DNA of 64,000 nucleotides from Deltaproteobacteria bacterium (GTDB lineage Bacteria; Desulfobacterota; DSM-4660; Desulfatiglandales; Desulfatiglandaceae). Shown here one piece after another: positions 35,182 through 45,202 of the stretch (its first letter is position 1; every line of letters begins with the position of its first letter). The stretch spans positions 1 through 64,000 of the forward strand of contig JAIPDI010000028.1 of NCBI GenBank assembly GCA_021737785.1. Direction: 5' to 3'. The notes below the pieces were generated by a model, which was not told the origin of the DNA, did no database searches, and was given only the letters and a program-made list of their open reading frames with translations. The position numbers and the translations under genes were made by a program.

Positions 35182-37455
35182 ATGCAGCCCATATTCAATC
35201 CTCGTCTATTTGTTCGAGAAGGAAAACCGGAACGCAGTGAGATTTCAGCGGTTCGGCAGACCATATTTGAAAGACTCCTCTATATCTTCTCTCTCATCGG
35301 CCTTCTGGCCGTTGTTACAGGTGCTATTGAGGCCTTCCTGCAGGGAAAATGGTACTTTTCTTCCCTGTATGCCGGCATTTATCTGCTCTTCCTCCTGGTT
35401 ACCTTTGGATCCCGTCGTATCTCATACAAGACAAGGGCCGTGGTCCTGGTATGCTGTCTCTATCTGATCGCCCTGGCGGTTCTTGTCAGAATCGGATTGA
35501 GTGGCGTCGGGACCCTCATCCTGGTCGGGGTATGCTTTCTCTCCGCGGTCTTTTTTGGTCTTCGTGGAGGAATCATCGCAATTTTTCTCAGTCTCGCGAG
35601 TATGGGCCTTGTGGGCGCCGGAATGACCACCGGCATTATCGAGATATACCCGGACCATATGCTGACCTCTCTCTCACTCATGGCCTGGATCACATTTCTA
35701 TTCGTTTTCTTCATGATCACGAGCGTCACCGTTCTCGCACCAGAGATGTTCAGCCTGAGCATTGAGCATTCCCTCGATCTTATCGAGGAGCACAAGATCA
35801 AGCTGGAGATCAACAATCAACACCTCCTGCTGGAAATCGAAGAACGGAAGAAGATGGAAGAGGCCTTGCGGGCCGGCGAAAGGAAGTACCGAAGCGTCAT
35901 TGAGAACATTCAGGACGTGTTCTATCGTCTGGACAAGAAAGGAAAACTCGTCATGACAAGCCCCTCCGGGGCTCGGATGTTCGGGTACACATTCATCGAG
36001 GAGATGAACGGCCTACCTTTGGAACACTTCATGCCGGATGCACACGAACGTCAGGCGCTGATGGAGAAATTGAAGAAGAACGGCAGCGTGAACGATTTTG
36101 AGGCCGTGATGAGGAGAACGGACGGGTCCACCTTCACCGCCTCTATCACGGTTCATTTTTATTACGATGATACGGGTGACCCAAAGGGGACTGAGGGCAT
36201 TATCCGGGATATCACCGAGCGCAGACAGGCGCAAGAGGAGAGAAAGCGGTTGAGCGACTATCTCGACAATATCATCAATTCCATGCCGTCGCTGCTGGTG
36301 GGGGTGGATCGGGAAGGCCGGGTAAGTCAGTGGAACCTGGCCGCAGAGAAGACGACGGGCATCTGCGCCGAGAAGGCCCGGGGACAAAATCTGGAGCATG
36401 TTCTGCCCATGCTGGGCCGTGAGCTGGAAAACGTTCAGGAGGCCATCCGCAACAAGAGTGTAAGATCGGAGGTTAAGGTCCCCCGGCAGACGGAGGGCGT
36501 GATGCACTATGATGATATAACGGTGTATCCACTGGTCACCAACGGCGTAGAGGGAGCGGTCATCCGGGTGGATGATGTAACCGAGCGGGTGCGGATGGAG
36601 GAGATGATGATCCAGTCCGAGAAGATGCTTTCGGTGGGAGGGCTGGCTGCGGGAATGGCCCATGAGATCAACAACCCTTTGGGGGTTATCCTGCAGGCGT
36701 CCCAGAATGTGTTGAGGCGGGTATCGCCGGATCTGCCCGCTAATTCCCGGATTGCAGAGGAATGCGGGACCACCTTGAGTGCGCTGAGGACATATCTGGA
36801 ACGGAGGGAGATCCCGGAGTTTCTCGATGATATCCGAAAAAGCGGCGAGCGGGCTGCCGGGATTGTCTCCAATATGCTGAGCTTCAGCCGCAAGGCTGAC
36901 GGAAGGGGAACCCCTGCGGACATGGGGGAACTCCTGGACCAGACCCTGGACCTTGCAGGGAGCGACTATGATCTCAAGAAAAAATACGATTTCCGGAAGA
37001 TTGAGATCGTACGGGAGTATGACCCTGAGGTGCCGAAGGCGGTATGTCAGACGAGCAAGATCCAGCAGGTCTTTCTGAATATCCTGCGCAACGGGGCTGA
37101 GGCCATGCAGGAGCAAAGAGCAAGAGCCAAAGAGCATGGGATAAAGGTGCTAACCCCGAGGTTTACCCTGCGGGTGATGCGCGAGGGGGAGATGGTGCGC
37201 GTGGAGATCGAGGACAACGGTCCGGGGATGGATGAGGCGACGCGCAAAAGGGTGTTCGAGCCCTTTTTTACCACAAAGGCCCCGGGTGTAGGGACCGGAC
37301 TGGGATTATCCGTCTCCTATTTCATCATCGCCGAAGAGCACCGGGGCACCCTTTCTATCGAATCCAACCCGGGGATGGGCGCCATGTTTGTGGTTCGATT
37401 GCCTGTGGAGGGAGGGAGTTATGGGAGGGGAGAGGATCCGAATTTTGGTGGTTGA
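35182..37455 (+). CDS. Membrane histidine kinase with two PAS domains
   Basis: 757 aa; AAGGAGAAG before the ATG. About six membrane helices in residues 32-190, then a short coiled region and two PAS domains (about 230-350 and 360-470). H-box is GMAHEINNPLGVI, typical of HisKA kinases of the NtrB/ZraS sort. G1 DNGPGMD, F-box EPFFTTKAPG, G2 GTGLGLSVSYF. No receiver domain. The end overlaps the start of a single-domain response regulator, its probable partner. The N-terminal membrane module resembles those of 29746 and 40453. Confidence 0.92.
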   Translation: MQPIFNPRLFVREGKPERSEISAVRQTIFERLLYIFSLIGLLAVVTGAIEAFLQGKWYFSSLYAGIYLLFLLVTFGSRRISYKTRAVVLVCCLYLIALAVLVRIGLSGVGTLILVGVCFLSAVFFGLRGGIIAIFLSLASMGLVGAGMTTGIIEIYPDHMLTSLSLMAWITFLFVFFMITSVTVLAPEMFSLSIEHSLDLIEEHKIKLEINNQHLLLEIEERKKMEEALRAGERKYRSVIENIQDVFYRLDKKGKLVMTSPSGARMFGYTFIEEMNGLPLEHFMPDAHERQALMEKLKKNGSVNDFEAVMRRTDGSTFTASITVHFYYDDTGDPKGTEGIIRDITERRQAQEERKRLSDYLDNIINSMPSLLVGVDREGRVSQWNLAAEKTTGICAEKARGQNLEHVLPMLGRELENVQEAIRNKSVRSEVKVPRQTEGVMHYDDITVYPLVTNGVEGAVIRVDDVTERVRMEEMMIQSEKMLSVGGLAAGMAHEINNPLGVILQASQNVLRRVSPDLPANSRIAEECGTTLSALRTYLERREIPEFLDDIRKSGERAAGIVSNMLSFSRKADGRGTPADMGELLDQTLDLAGSDYDLKKKYDFRKIEIVREYDPEVPKAVCQTSKIQQVFLNILRNGAEAMQEQRARAKEHGIKVLTPRFTLRVMREGEMVRVEIEDNGPGMDEATRKRVFEPFFTTKAPGVGTGLGLSVSYFIIAEEHRGTLSIESNPGMGAMFVVRLPVEGGSYGRGEDPNFGG

Positions 37456-37801
37456 CGATGAGGAGAGCATCCGAAGGGGCCTGCGGGCATGGCTGGAAGA
37501 CGATGATTTTGAGGCCGTGACAGCGGAAAGCGGGGAAAAGGCCCTCGAGATTCTCGCCAGCGATCCGGCGGACGGCGCCATTGTGGACATTCGTCTTCCG
37601 GGGATGGACGGAAATGCATTTATGGAACAGGCCCATCGCCTGTATCCGTCGATGAGATTCATCGTCTATACAGGATCGGTAGCGTATTCCCCGCTGCCGC
37701 AATTACGGGCGATCGGGATCAACGAGAGGGACATATTTCAAAAACCGTTGAGCGATTTGGCCGTACTGGTTGCTGCCGTAAAGGATCGAATGAAAAGGTG
37801 A
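37421..37801 (+). CDS. Single-domain response regulator
   Basis: 126 aa from ATG 37421 (GGAGGGAGGG just before it), overlapping the upstream kinase gene by 35 bp. A bare receiver: VVDDEES, phosphoacceptor Asp in AIVDIRLPGMDG, Thr in YTGSVA and Lys in FQKPLSD. There is no output domain, so it acts as phospho-shuttle or by protein contact. It is flanked on both sides by kinases, consistent with a phosphorelay. Confidence 0.9.
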   Translation: MGGERIRILVVDDEESIRRGLRAWLEDDDFEAVTAESGEKALEILASDPADGAIVDIRLPGMDGNAFMEQAHRLYPSMRFIVYTGSVAYSPLPQLRAIGINERDIFQKPLSDLAVLVAAVKDRMKR

Positions 37802-37809
37802 GGAGACTG

Positions 37810-40347
37810 ATGGAATCATGCACGTTGCTGACCATTGAGGATGAGGAACCCATCAGAAGGAGCATCCGGGCATTCTTTGAGGATCTGGAGTTCACCGTGA
37901 TGGATGCGGGGGATGGGGAAAAGGGCCTTGAACTTTTCCGGCAAAGACAACCGGCAGTCGTTCTGGTGGACCTCCGCATGCCCGGCATGACCGGCCTGGA
38001 TGTGATCGACGTGCTCTCCCGGGAGGCGCCCGAGACCCCTGTTGTGGTGCTCTCCGGAACAGGCGTTGTGGCCGATGCCATAGAGGCCATTCGGCGGGGG
38101 GCCTGGGACTATATTATGAAACCGATCAAAGACATGGCAGAGCTGGAGCACGTCGTTAACGGCGTGCTGGAACGGGCCAGACTCCGGGAGGAAAGCCGCA
38201 GATATCATACGAGTCTTGAGGAAGAGATCGAGTTGCGGACAAGGGAACTCCGGGAAAGCGAGGAACGGTATCGCGATCTCGTGGAAAATATGAACGATGC
38301 CATTTATGTGGTGGATGAGGGCGGCACCATATCCTATATCAGTCCGGTTATCGAGCGGATGGCGGGATACAGGCCCGATGAGGTCATTGGCCGGGATTTC
38401 AGGGACTTTTTCTTGAATGAAGCACGCGATCAAATGACGGCGGAATACCGGGGATTTCTGGCAGGCGAGAGCCGAAATGGCGAATATGTTCTGTTGAACA
38501 AATCAGGCGAACCCCTGTGGGTGCGGGCATCGAGCCGGCCCATATGGGATGGAGGCCGAATCGCCGGAATCCAGGGCATCCTCACCGACATCACGGACAG
38601 AAAAACGGCGGAGCAGCAACTGGAGAACAAGGCCCGGGAACTGGAGGTGTTAAACCTCCTGGGCAGGGAGATGGGCCAGGACCTTTCGGTTGACGCGATC
38701 GTCAACAGGGTATTGAGGGCAGCAAAGACCTCTCTTCAGTCCGACCTTGTGGCCCTGTTTTTAAAGGATGGAAACGACCTCATCTTGAAGGGATTCCAAC
38801 CGCACGGGCAAGCGTTTTCAGAGGAGGATGTGCCGGCTCATCATGTGGGGGAGTGCCTTTGTGGAATCGCGGCAAGGGAGGGAGCGACGGTCTATTCCGT
38901 CGATATCCACACCGACCCTCGCTGCACCTATGACGAATGCAAACGGGCAGGGCTGCGGTCTTTTGCTGCGCTGGCCCTGAAGAGCGCAGGCGAGGTTATC
39001 GGGGTGCTGGGTCTGGCCTCGCAGAAAACGAGGGATTTCCAGGTATCTTCTTCATTTCTGGAGGCGCTTGGAAACCAGACTGCCACCGGACTGAAAAACG
39101 CCCTTTTATTTGAAAAGGTCCGGTCAGACGCCATTGAGCTTCAGACGAGACTTGAGCAGATCCAGGAGACCCAGAAGGAAAAGGAAGAACTGATGCTTCA
39201 GCTTCACCGCAGCCAGAAGATGGAGGCCATCGGAACGCTCGCAGGGGGCATTGCCCACGATTTCAACAATATCCTCACGCCGATTGTGATGGGTACGGAA
39301 ATGGCCTTGATGAATGTGCCGCCGGATAACCGGGCGAACCGGATGTTGGAGCGGGTGCTGGATGCGGGGGCCAGGGCAAAAGATTTGGTGAACCAGATTC
39401 TTACCTTCAGTCGTCAGGACGATCTGGAGAAGGGGCCGATGCAGGTGGGACCTATTTTAAAAGAGGCGATCAAACTGACACGGGCAGCCCTCCCCTCGAC
39501 CATAGAAATCCGGCAGGATATCCGAACGGACAATGACACGGTCCTGGCCAACCCGACACAGGTGCATCAGGTGATTGTCAATTTCGTAACGAACGCGGCC
39601 CATGCCATGCGGGCCAAAGGAGGGATCCTGGAGATCACCCTGGACGAGGAGATCCTGGATGAAGTGAGGGTGGCGGAAACGAAAACATCGCTGAGCCCCG
39701 GGCCGTTCCTCAAACTGACGGTAAAGGACACAGGGCACGGCATGGACCCCAGGACCCTGGAGAAGATCTTTGATCCCTTTTTCACCACCAAGGCGAGGGA
39801 AGAGGGGACCGGTCTGGGCCTCGCGACCGTGCATGGGATCATCCGGAGCTGTGAAGGTGCGGTGGTGGTAGAGAGTGAATTGGGGAAGGGTTCTCGCTTT
39901 ACCATCTATCTGCCGAGGGTCAAGTCTCTTGACAAAGAAAAGGAGAAGCACGGTCAGCCCATTCCTCATGGTACCGAGAGGATCCTGTTTGTGGACGATG
40001 AGCCGATGATTGCGGAGATGTATGCCGATATGTTGCGGTTTCTGGGGTATGTGGTGGAATGCAGGACCGATCCCCTGGACACTTTGAATGCCTTCAGGAA
40101 CGATCCGGAAGGCTATGACCTGGTCATTACCGATATGACCATGCCCAGGATGACAGGAGACGAACTGGGGAAGGAAATCATGCGGATCAGACCGGACATG
40201 CCCATCATCCTCTGTACGGGGTTCAGTGAGCGGATGCCCGAGGACAAGGCCCTCGAGTTGGGATTTTGCGCCTTTGCCATGAAACCTGTGGTGATCGAAG
40301 AGATAGCGCAAAAGATCCGTCAGGCCCTTGACGGGAAAAGACGATGA
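37810..40347 (+). CDS. Soluble hybrid kinase REC-PAS-GAF-HK-REC
   Basis: 845 aa from ATG 37810 (AGGAGA upstream). Order: receiver (1-120; LVDLRMPGM, IMKPI), PAS (about 155-270), GAF (about 280-440), kinase core with AGGIAHDFNNILTP, VKDTGHGMD and GTGLGLATVHG, and C-terminal receiver (about 720-845; LVITDMTMPRMTG, MKPV). No membrane helices. The gene starts 8 bp after the single-domain regulator, so it is surely in one operon with it. A receiver at each end and PAS/GAF in between fit a relay integrating several cytoplasmic inputs. The two receivers may accept phosphate from different kinases. Confidence 0.92.
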   Translation: MESCTLLTIEDEEPIRRSIRAFFEDLEFTVMDAGDGEKGLELFRQRQPAVVLVDLRMPGMTGLDVIDVLSREAPETPVVVLSGTGVVADAIEAIRRGAWDYIMKPIKDMAELEHVVNGVLERARLREESRRYHTSLEEEIELRTRELRESEERYRDLVENMNDAIYVVDEGGTISYISPVIERMAGYRPDEVIGRDFRDFFLNEARDQMTAEYRGFLAGESRNGEYVLLNKSGEPLWVRASSRPIWDGGRIAGIQGILTDITDRKTAEQQLENKARELEVLNLLGREMGQDLSVDAIVNRVLRAAKTSLQSDLVALFLKDGNDLILKGFQPHGQAFSEEDVPAHHVGECLCGIAAREGATVYSVDIHTDPRCTYDECKRAGLRSFAALALKSAGEVIGVLGLASQKTRDFQVSSSFLEALGNQTATGLKNALLFEKVRSDAIELQTRLEQIQETQKEKEELMLQLHRSQKMEAIGTLAGGIAHDFNNILTPIVMGTEMALMNVPPDNRANRMLERVLDAGARAKDLVNQILTFSRQDDLEKGPMQVGPILKEAIKLTRAALPSTIEIRQDIRTDNDTVLANPTQVHQVIVNFVTNAAHAMRAKGGILEITLDEEILDEVRVAETKTSLSPGPFLKLTVKDTGHGMDPRTLEKIFDPFFTTKAREEGTGLGLATVHGIIRSCEGAVVVESELGKGSRFTIYLPRVKSLDKEKEKHGQPIPHGTERILFVDDEPMIAEMYADMLRFLGYVVECRTDPLDTLNAFRNDPEGYDLVITDMTMPRMTGDELGKEIMRIRPDMPIILCTGFSERMPEDKALELGFCAFAMKPVVIEEIAQKIRQALDGKRR

Positions 40348-40452
40348 ACCGAAAAGTTGATAAACTGATAAGCTGATAAGCTGGCAAGGCAGTAGACGGA
40401 TGAGGCGATGGGAGTATAAAGGCATGAGGGGCGTTTGGACTGGGGTCGAACC

Positions 40453-42861
40453 ATGAATTCAGGCGATCCCGGAAGACCTGAGAATCAAGAGGAGAGGGCG
40501 GGAGGTTCCGTTCTGAGGCGTGTGGCCAATTGGTGGTCCGCTCTCAGAATTTTTCCGCTGTTTGAACGGCGGTCAAAGGGGATGCGGGAGCGCATTCTCC
40601 TGTCTGTCATCATCATAGGGATTTTATTTTCAGGGCTCGCGGCTGTCCCTGCTGTGCTGCTTGCGCTGAGGGAGAGGCTTTGGGTCCCTTTGTCAATGGA
40701 CGTTGCGGTATTTGCATGCGGCCTCGGTCTCCTTATCGGGAAGAGGCTGAGATACAAAGTCAAGGCATGGGTGGCCTGTGCCCTGATCTATATCGTCGGC
40801 GTCTACGTGGTTTTCTTCTTTGGGTTCCTAAGCGGGGGTCCCATCTGGCTTTTCTCCTTTGCGGTCGTATGTGGTCTGCTCCTCGGCGTGAAGCCGGCAA
40901 TCATAGCAATATGCGTCAATATGGGGACCTTGGGGATACTTGGGTGGCTTCACGCTGCAACCCCATTGGGAGACAAGGTTCCATTCTTCGTTAGTCCACT
41001 GAATGCACTTGCCGCCGGTGGAAACTTCATCTTTTTGAATACATTGGTGGCGATCTCCTGCGCCCTGTTGATACAGGATGAAAAGGAGGTCTCCATTTCC
41101 CTGACAAGGGAGAAGTCCCAGATCCTGGAGGCCAAGAGGAGACTTGAAGAAGAAGTTATTTCTCGCAAGGAGGCGGAAAAGAAACAACGGGAACTTGCAC
41201 GGGAGCTGGAGTTTCTGCACGCCACGGCCATGGAGTTCGTGAACGTAAGGGACAGGAAGTCCCTTTACCAAATCATCGGGACGAGGATCAAGGCAATACT
41301 CGGGGATGTCGTGGTGCTGGTCAATTCCTATGAACCCGAGACGAGGCAATTCTGCACGATGGCCGTGGAAGGCATAGGGGCCGGCCTGGAGCGTATTTTG
41401 AACGTACTGGGGCGAGACCCCGTGGGAATGATAACCACACTGAATGACGAGTCTGCAGAGCAGACACTCAAGACCGGGAAGCTTGCGGACGGCCCGAAAG
41501 GGATCCATGGCCTCTCGTTCGGCGCCATACCCAAGGCTATTGCCCAGTCGCTCGAGAAGCTCGTGGGCATCCGCCGGATCTATGTGGTCGGATTAGTCAG
41601 AGAGGGGGAGTTGTTTGGGAGTGCGATTATCGTGGATCGAAGTACTTCCTCGGGTGCGGATTTTGTGTCGAGGAAAAGGCTGGTAGAGGCATATGTAAAC
41701 CAGGCGTCCTTGGCCCTGCTTCGCAACCGATTCGAGCGGGAGCTGAAGGAGAGCGAAGAGCGCTACAGACAACTCGTCAACAATGCCCCGGCGGGCATCT
41801 ACGAGATAGACCTGAAGAACTTTGTCATAACAAATGTCAACGAGGTGATGTGTGGGTACACGGGTTACACAAAAGAGGAATTTCTGACCCTCAATCCGCT
41901 GAGCCTCATGGCGGAAGAGAGCCTCGAGCATTTTATGGAAAGGGGGCGGCGTATCTTTGCCGCTCAACCGATCTCGGAAAGCACGGAGTATAAGATCCGC
42001 AGAAAGGATGGCAGTACTTTCTGGGTCAGATCCCATTCCAAGGCGACCTACGCCCACGGGGTCGCCGTCAAGGACACGCTGGTCTTCCACGATATCACCG
42101 AGGTGAAGACCCTCGAGGAGGAGAAGCGGCAACTTCAGGAGAGTCTCTTGGAGGCCCGCAAGATGGAGGCCATTGCCACCCTGGCGGGGGGCGTCGCCCA
42201 CCAGTTCAACAATGCCCTTTCGGTGGTTTCGGTGAGCATGGATATGCTGGAGCTGTCCAGGGAAGAAGGAAACGACCACCAGAAATACACAAACATGGTC
42301 AGGGACTCGATTCAGAGGATGACCGGGCTCACCAGTCAACTCCTTGCCTATGCGCGCGGCGGAAAATACTATGCCCGGATCCTGTCTCTGAGCCGGTTTG
42401 TAGCCGAGACCCTGCCGACGCTCCTCCCCGAGATGCCCACCTCCGTACAGTGGGAAACGGACCTGTCCCAGGATGTCCTGCCTGTCAAGGCCGATCCGAA
42501 ACAGATGAAGTCCGTGTTGTCCGCCATCCTGACAAACGCCGCGGAGGCCATGGAAGAAGGGGGGAAGGTTCGCATCGCGTGTACAGTTCAGACTGTCCAT
42601 GAGGGCGATCTGAAGGAATACCCGGACCTGGTTCCCGGGCCTTACACAGCCTTGACTATTGAGGACAACGGCAAGGGGATGGACGAACAGACCCTTAGGA
42701 AGATCTTCGACCCCTTTTTCACCACCAAGTTTCAGGGAAGGGGTCTCGCCATGCCCGCGGTCCTGGGAATCATCAAGAACCACGGGGGATGGATCGGCGT
42801 TGATTCAGAGAAAGGGAAGGGAACGACCGTGCGCATTCTCTTGCCCGTGTTTGAGGAATAG
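40453..42861 (+). CDS. Membrane histidine kinase with GAF and PAS, HQFNN-type H-box
   Basis: 802 aa from ATG 40453; a TTG at 40435 is alternative. About six membrane helices (residues 40-205), a GAF-like domain (about 245-430), PAS (about 440-555), then the kinase core. H-box LAGGVAHQFNNALSV and G2 box GRGLAMPAVLG match those of 29746, and there is no receiver. The other signatures are EDNGKGMD and DPFFTTKFQ. It is separated from the hybrid kinase by 105 bp containing GATAAGCTGATAAGCTG low-complexity sequence, and ends at a bidirectional terminator shared with the tRNA gene. Confidence 0.9.
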   Translation: MNSGDPGRPENQEERAGGSVLRRVANWWSALRIFPLFERRSKGMRERILLSVIIIGILFSGLAAVPAVLLALRERLWVPLSMDVAVFACGLGLLIGKRLRYKVKAWVACALIYIVGVYVVFFFGFLSGGPIWLFSFAVVCGLLLGVKPAIIAICVNMGTLGILGWLHAATPLGDKVPFFVSPLNALAAGGNFIFLNTLVAISCALLIQDEKEVSISLTREKSQILEAKRRLEEEVISRKEAEKKQRELARELEFLHATAMEFVNVRDRKSLYQIIGTRIKAILGDVVVLVNSYEPETRQFCTMAVEGIGAGLERILNVLGRDPVGMITTLNDESAEQTLKTGKLADGPKGIHGLSFGAIPKAIAQSLEKLVGIRRIYVVGLVREGELFGSAIIVDRSTSSGADFVSRKRLVEAYVNQASLALLRNRFERELKESEERYRQLVNNAPAGIYEIDLKNFVITNVNEVMCGYTGYTKEEFLTLNPLSLMAEESLEHFMERGRRIFAAQPISESTEYKIRRKDGSTFWVRSHSKATYAHGVAVKDTLVFHDITEVKTLEEEKRQLQESLLEARKMEAIATLAGGVAHQFNNALSVVSVSMDMLELSREEGNDHQKYTNMVRDSIQRMTGLTSQLLAYARGGKYYARILSLSRFVAETLPTLLPEMPTSVQWETDLSQDVLPVKADPKQMKSVLSAILTNAAEAMEEGGKVRIACTVQTVHEGDLKEYPDLVPGPYTALTIEDNGKGMDEQTLRKIFDPFFTTKFQGRGLAMPAVLGIIKNHGGWIGVDSEKGKGTTVRILLPVFEE

Positions 42862-42957
42862 GCCTCTTCTGTCGAAGATAAATTCGAATATTTCGACCTC
42901 CGATCTGGGGTTATTGTTCTGGAGGTGTTGCGGTGGGGTATGAAATTGGATGGCAAT

Positions 42958-42995
42958 AAAAAAAGGGTTCGTCACCGACGACGAACCCTTTTGAA
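42958..42995. terminator. Bidirectional terminator between kinase gene and tRNA
   Basis: AAAAGGGTTCGTC (42961-42973) and its complement (42980-42992) form a 13-bp stem with A/T flanks on both sides. It would end the tRNA transcript leftward and the kinase transcript rightward. Confidence 0.8.
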
Positions 42996-43000
42996 GGCTT

Positions 43001-43077
<77 letters not shown>

Positions 43078-43087
43078 GCAAAAACAT

Positions 43088-43116
43088 AATATATATCCCA
43101 ATGGCCTTTTTGTCAA
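43088..43116 (-). promoter_or_regulatory. Sigma-70 promoter of the initiator tRNA gene
   Basis: On the minus strand TTGACA (plus 43111-43116) is separated by 17 bp from TATATT (plus 43088-43093). The tRNA 5' end is 11 bp downstream of the -10 box. It is the best promoter match in the window. Confidence 0.85.
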
Positions 43117-43132
43117 ACAAAAAATCAGACGA

Positions 43133-44596
43133 TTATTCAACCGGGAGCCTGACCACAAAGGTGGTCCCTTTTCCCGGCACGCTGTCCGCCCAAATCTCTC
43201 CCCCATGGGCCTCCACAAGCTTGTAGGATATGGCCAGGCCCAGACCGAATCCCCGTTCCCGTGTCGTAAAGAAGGGTTCGAAGATATGAAGGAGATCTTT
43301 TTCATGAATCCCAATGCCTTCATCGGATATACGGATTTCGATAAATCCTGATGATTTCTCCGTGGTGATGGTGATCGTACCCCCGCCCTCCATCGCCTCG
43401 ACGCCGTTGGTAATGATATTGATAAAGACCTGCTTCAACTTATCCGGATCGCAATCGATTTCGCCCAGGTCCGGTGCCAGGCTGACTTTGAAGCGATGCC
43501 TGTCCGGAGAACAGACGCCTTCCATGATCTTCAATACATCCCGAATGACCGAATTAATGTCCGAGGTTCGCAAAACCAGGTTATGAACCTTGGTAAAATC
43601 CCCGATACTGGTCACCAGTCGTTCGAGCCGGCCGACCTCTTCCTGGATCATATCCAGTTTTTGTATTGCCTTGTCGTCAATCAAGCTGTCTCTTATCTGG
43701 TGAGAAAAGCCGCCGATGATCATGAGCGGATTTTTGATTTCGTGGGCCACATGGGCCACTGTCTGGCCCACCGCTGCCAGGCGTTCGGACTGCAACAGCT
43801 TCTTTTCCAGTTGCTTTTGTGTGGAAATGTCTCTGATGATGGCCGTGAAGGTAATGTCTTCTTCGGTTTCGTAAAAGGAAAGTCCCAGCTCGATGGGAAA
43901 TTCCTCTCCGCTTTTCCGAAATGCAATGAGCTTGAGATTCCTTCCGACTGCCCGCGGCATTCTGTTCTCCAGAAAACCGCTGACGAAGCGGTAATGGTCG
44001 CCGTATTGGGGCGGGATGAGCATGTTGAGATCCTTATTGAGGACCTCCTCGCTGGAGTAACCAAAGATCTGCTGGGCCGCGGTGTTAAAGAGGATGATCC
44101 TGTGGTTTCTATCGATGCTGATAACTGCGTCTGTGGCCGTGTCCAGAATGGTGCTGAACCGCTTTTTCTCAGCCTTCAGCTTTCGGATCAGGTTCCGGTA
44201 TTCTGTAACGTCCGTAGAGATCTCCACAAAATACTGCCCCACTTCTCCCCCGGTAGAGATCGGGTACATGATCCGGCTCAATTCTCTGTCGCCAATGCCC
44301 GGTCCGTAATACCGGTGGGTGATTTCCACCCGTTCTCCGGTCTCCTGTACCTTTTTGACGGGGCAGTTCTGGGTCCCGATGTGACACGGATTGCCGGACA
44401 GTTTCCTGAGCTCATAGCATTTTTTTCCGACAACCGTCTCCCGCGTCCGCCCACAGTTATTCAAAAATACCTGGTTCACATCCTGAATCGACCCCTCCGA
44501 GTCGATCACCATGATCTCTTCACTAATGCTGTCAAAGATGGCCTCCAAGAAGAGATTGCTGTCTCTGATCCCCCGGTTCGATGAATTTTGCTTCAT
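43133..44596 (-). CDS. Soluble histidine kinase with Cys-rich PAS domain
   Basis: 487 aa from ATG 44596 (TAGGAGGGTGATC upstream). Two PAS domains (about 13-130 and 135-255), then HisKA with HVAHEIKNPLMIIGG, ATPase with DEGIGIHE, EPFFTTRERG and GLGLAISYKL. The first PAS has Cys48, Cys60, Cys71 and Cys78 (GKKCYEL, NPCHIG, NCPV), a pattern that could ligate a metal or sense redox. No membrane helix is seen. It starts 2 bp after the upstream 191-aa gene, with which it must be coupled. Kinase partner not in the immediate vicinity. Confidence 0.9.
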   Translation of the reverse strand: MKQNSSNRGIRDSNLFLEAIFDSISEEIMVIDSEGSIQDVNQVFLNNCGRTRETVVGKKCYELRKLSGNPCHIGTQNCPVKKVQETGERVEITHRYYGPGIGDRELSRIMYPISTGGEVGQYFVEISTDVTEYRNLIRKLKAEKKRFSTILDTATDAVISIDRNHRIILFNTAAQQIFGYSSEEVLNKDLNMLIPPQYGDHYRFVSGFLENRMPRAVGRNLKLIAFRKSGEEFPIELGLSFYETEEDITFTAIIRDISTQKQLEKKLLQSERLAAVGQTVAHVAHEIKNPLMIIGGFSHQIRDSLIDDKAIQKLDMIQEEVGRLERLVTSIGDFTKVHNLVLRTSDINSVIRDVLKIMEGVCSPDRHRFKVSLAPDLGEIDCDPDKLKQVFINIITNGVEAMEGGGTITITTEKSSGFIEIRISDEGIGIHEKDLLHIFEPFFTTRERGFGLGLAISYKLVEAHGGEIWADSVPGKGTTFVVRLPVE

Positions 44597-44598
44597 GA

Positions 44599-45174
44599 TC
44601 ACCCTCCTACCGATGGGCAAAAGAAAATATATTCACGGGACAGGATGTCAAACATCTCATCCGTACCTTCCCGGATGGCCTGATAGAGCGTCTTCAGGGT
44701 TGCGGCGCGATGTACGGTAGCACGGTAGGCGGCGTCATTGTAAAAAGAGGGATCGATGGGGAGGAGGACCTGATCCAGAGACCCGTGCCAGTGTATGTTG
44801 AAATCGGCCTTCATGTCGAAGACTTTCTTATACATGGCCCTCAAAATATCGGTCCTTAAGATCGGATTGACCTGGTTGATCATGCAGTCGGTCAATCCGA
44901 TGAGGTAATAGGCCTGCCGCATCCTGACGCCGTCCCGGCGGATGGCATACATGGCCTGAATGGTGGATGCAAGGCCGCGATCGAGGGAAAAATGGGGAGG
45001 GATGGAGGCCATCGGTTCATCGGAAGCCAGCAGCTTTTCCGCCAGGGGGCGCAACATCTGGGCAAAAAAAGGTGTCTTCCAGCATGCCCTTCGGAATTCC
45101 CACGGTCCTGAAACGATCAGGTCGCAGGGGGACAGTTTCTGGAATCTGTCCCGGATATGAATAATTTTCCCCAT
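44599..45174 (-). CDS. Uncharacterised 191-aa protein coupled to a histidine kinase
   Basis: 191 aa from ATG 45174 (a TTG at 45180 is possible). I do not recognise the family. The sequence is mostly helical, with no signal peptide, membrane helix or Cys pair. Distinct short motifs are SGPWEFRR, YYLIGLTDCMINQVNP and a C-terminal YIFFCPSVGG. It sits 28 bp after the xerD-like gene stop and 2 bp before the kinase start, so it is probably translated with the kinase. It could be a sensor or regulatory partner of that kinase, which is inference from context only. Confidence 0.7.
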   Translation of the reverse strand: MGKIIHIRDRFQKLSPCDLIVSGPWEFRRACWKTPFFAQMLRPLAEKLLASDEPMASIPPHFSLDRGLASTIQAMYAIRRDGVRMRQAYYLIGLTDCMINQVNPILRTDILRAMYKKVFDMKADFNIHWHGSLDQVLLPIDPSFYNDAAYRATVHRAATLKTLYQAIREGTDEMFDILSREYIFFCPSVGG

Positions 45175-45202
45175 AAACAACGTCTCGCCGGCCGCCCTGG
45201 GA

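Noticed and set aside
43496-44584. 362-codon plus-strand frame opposite the histidine kinase gene
   Set aside because: No known motifs; the minus-strand kinase has H-, N-, G1- and G2-boxes.
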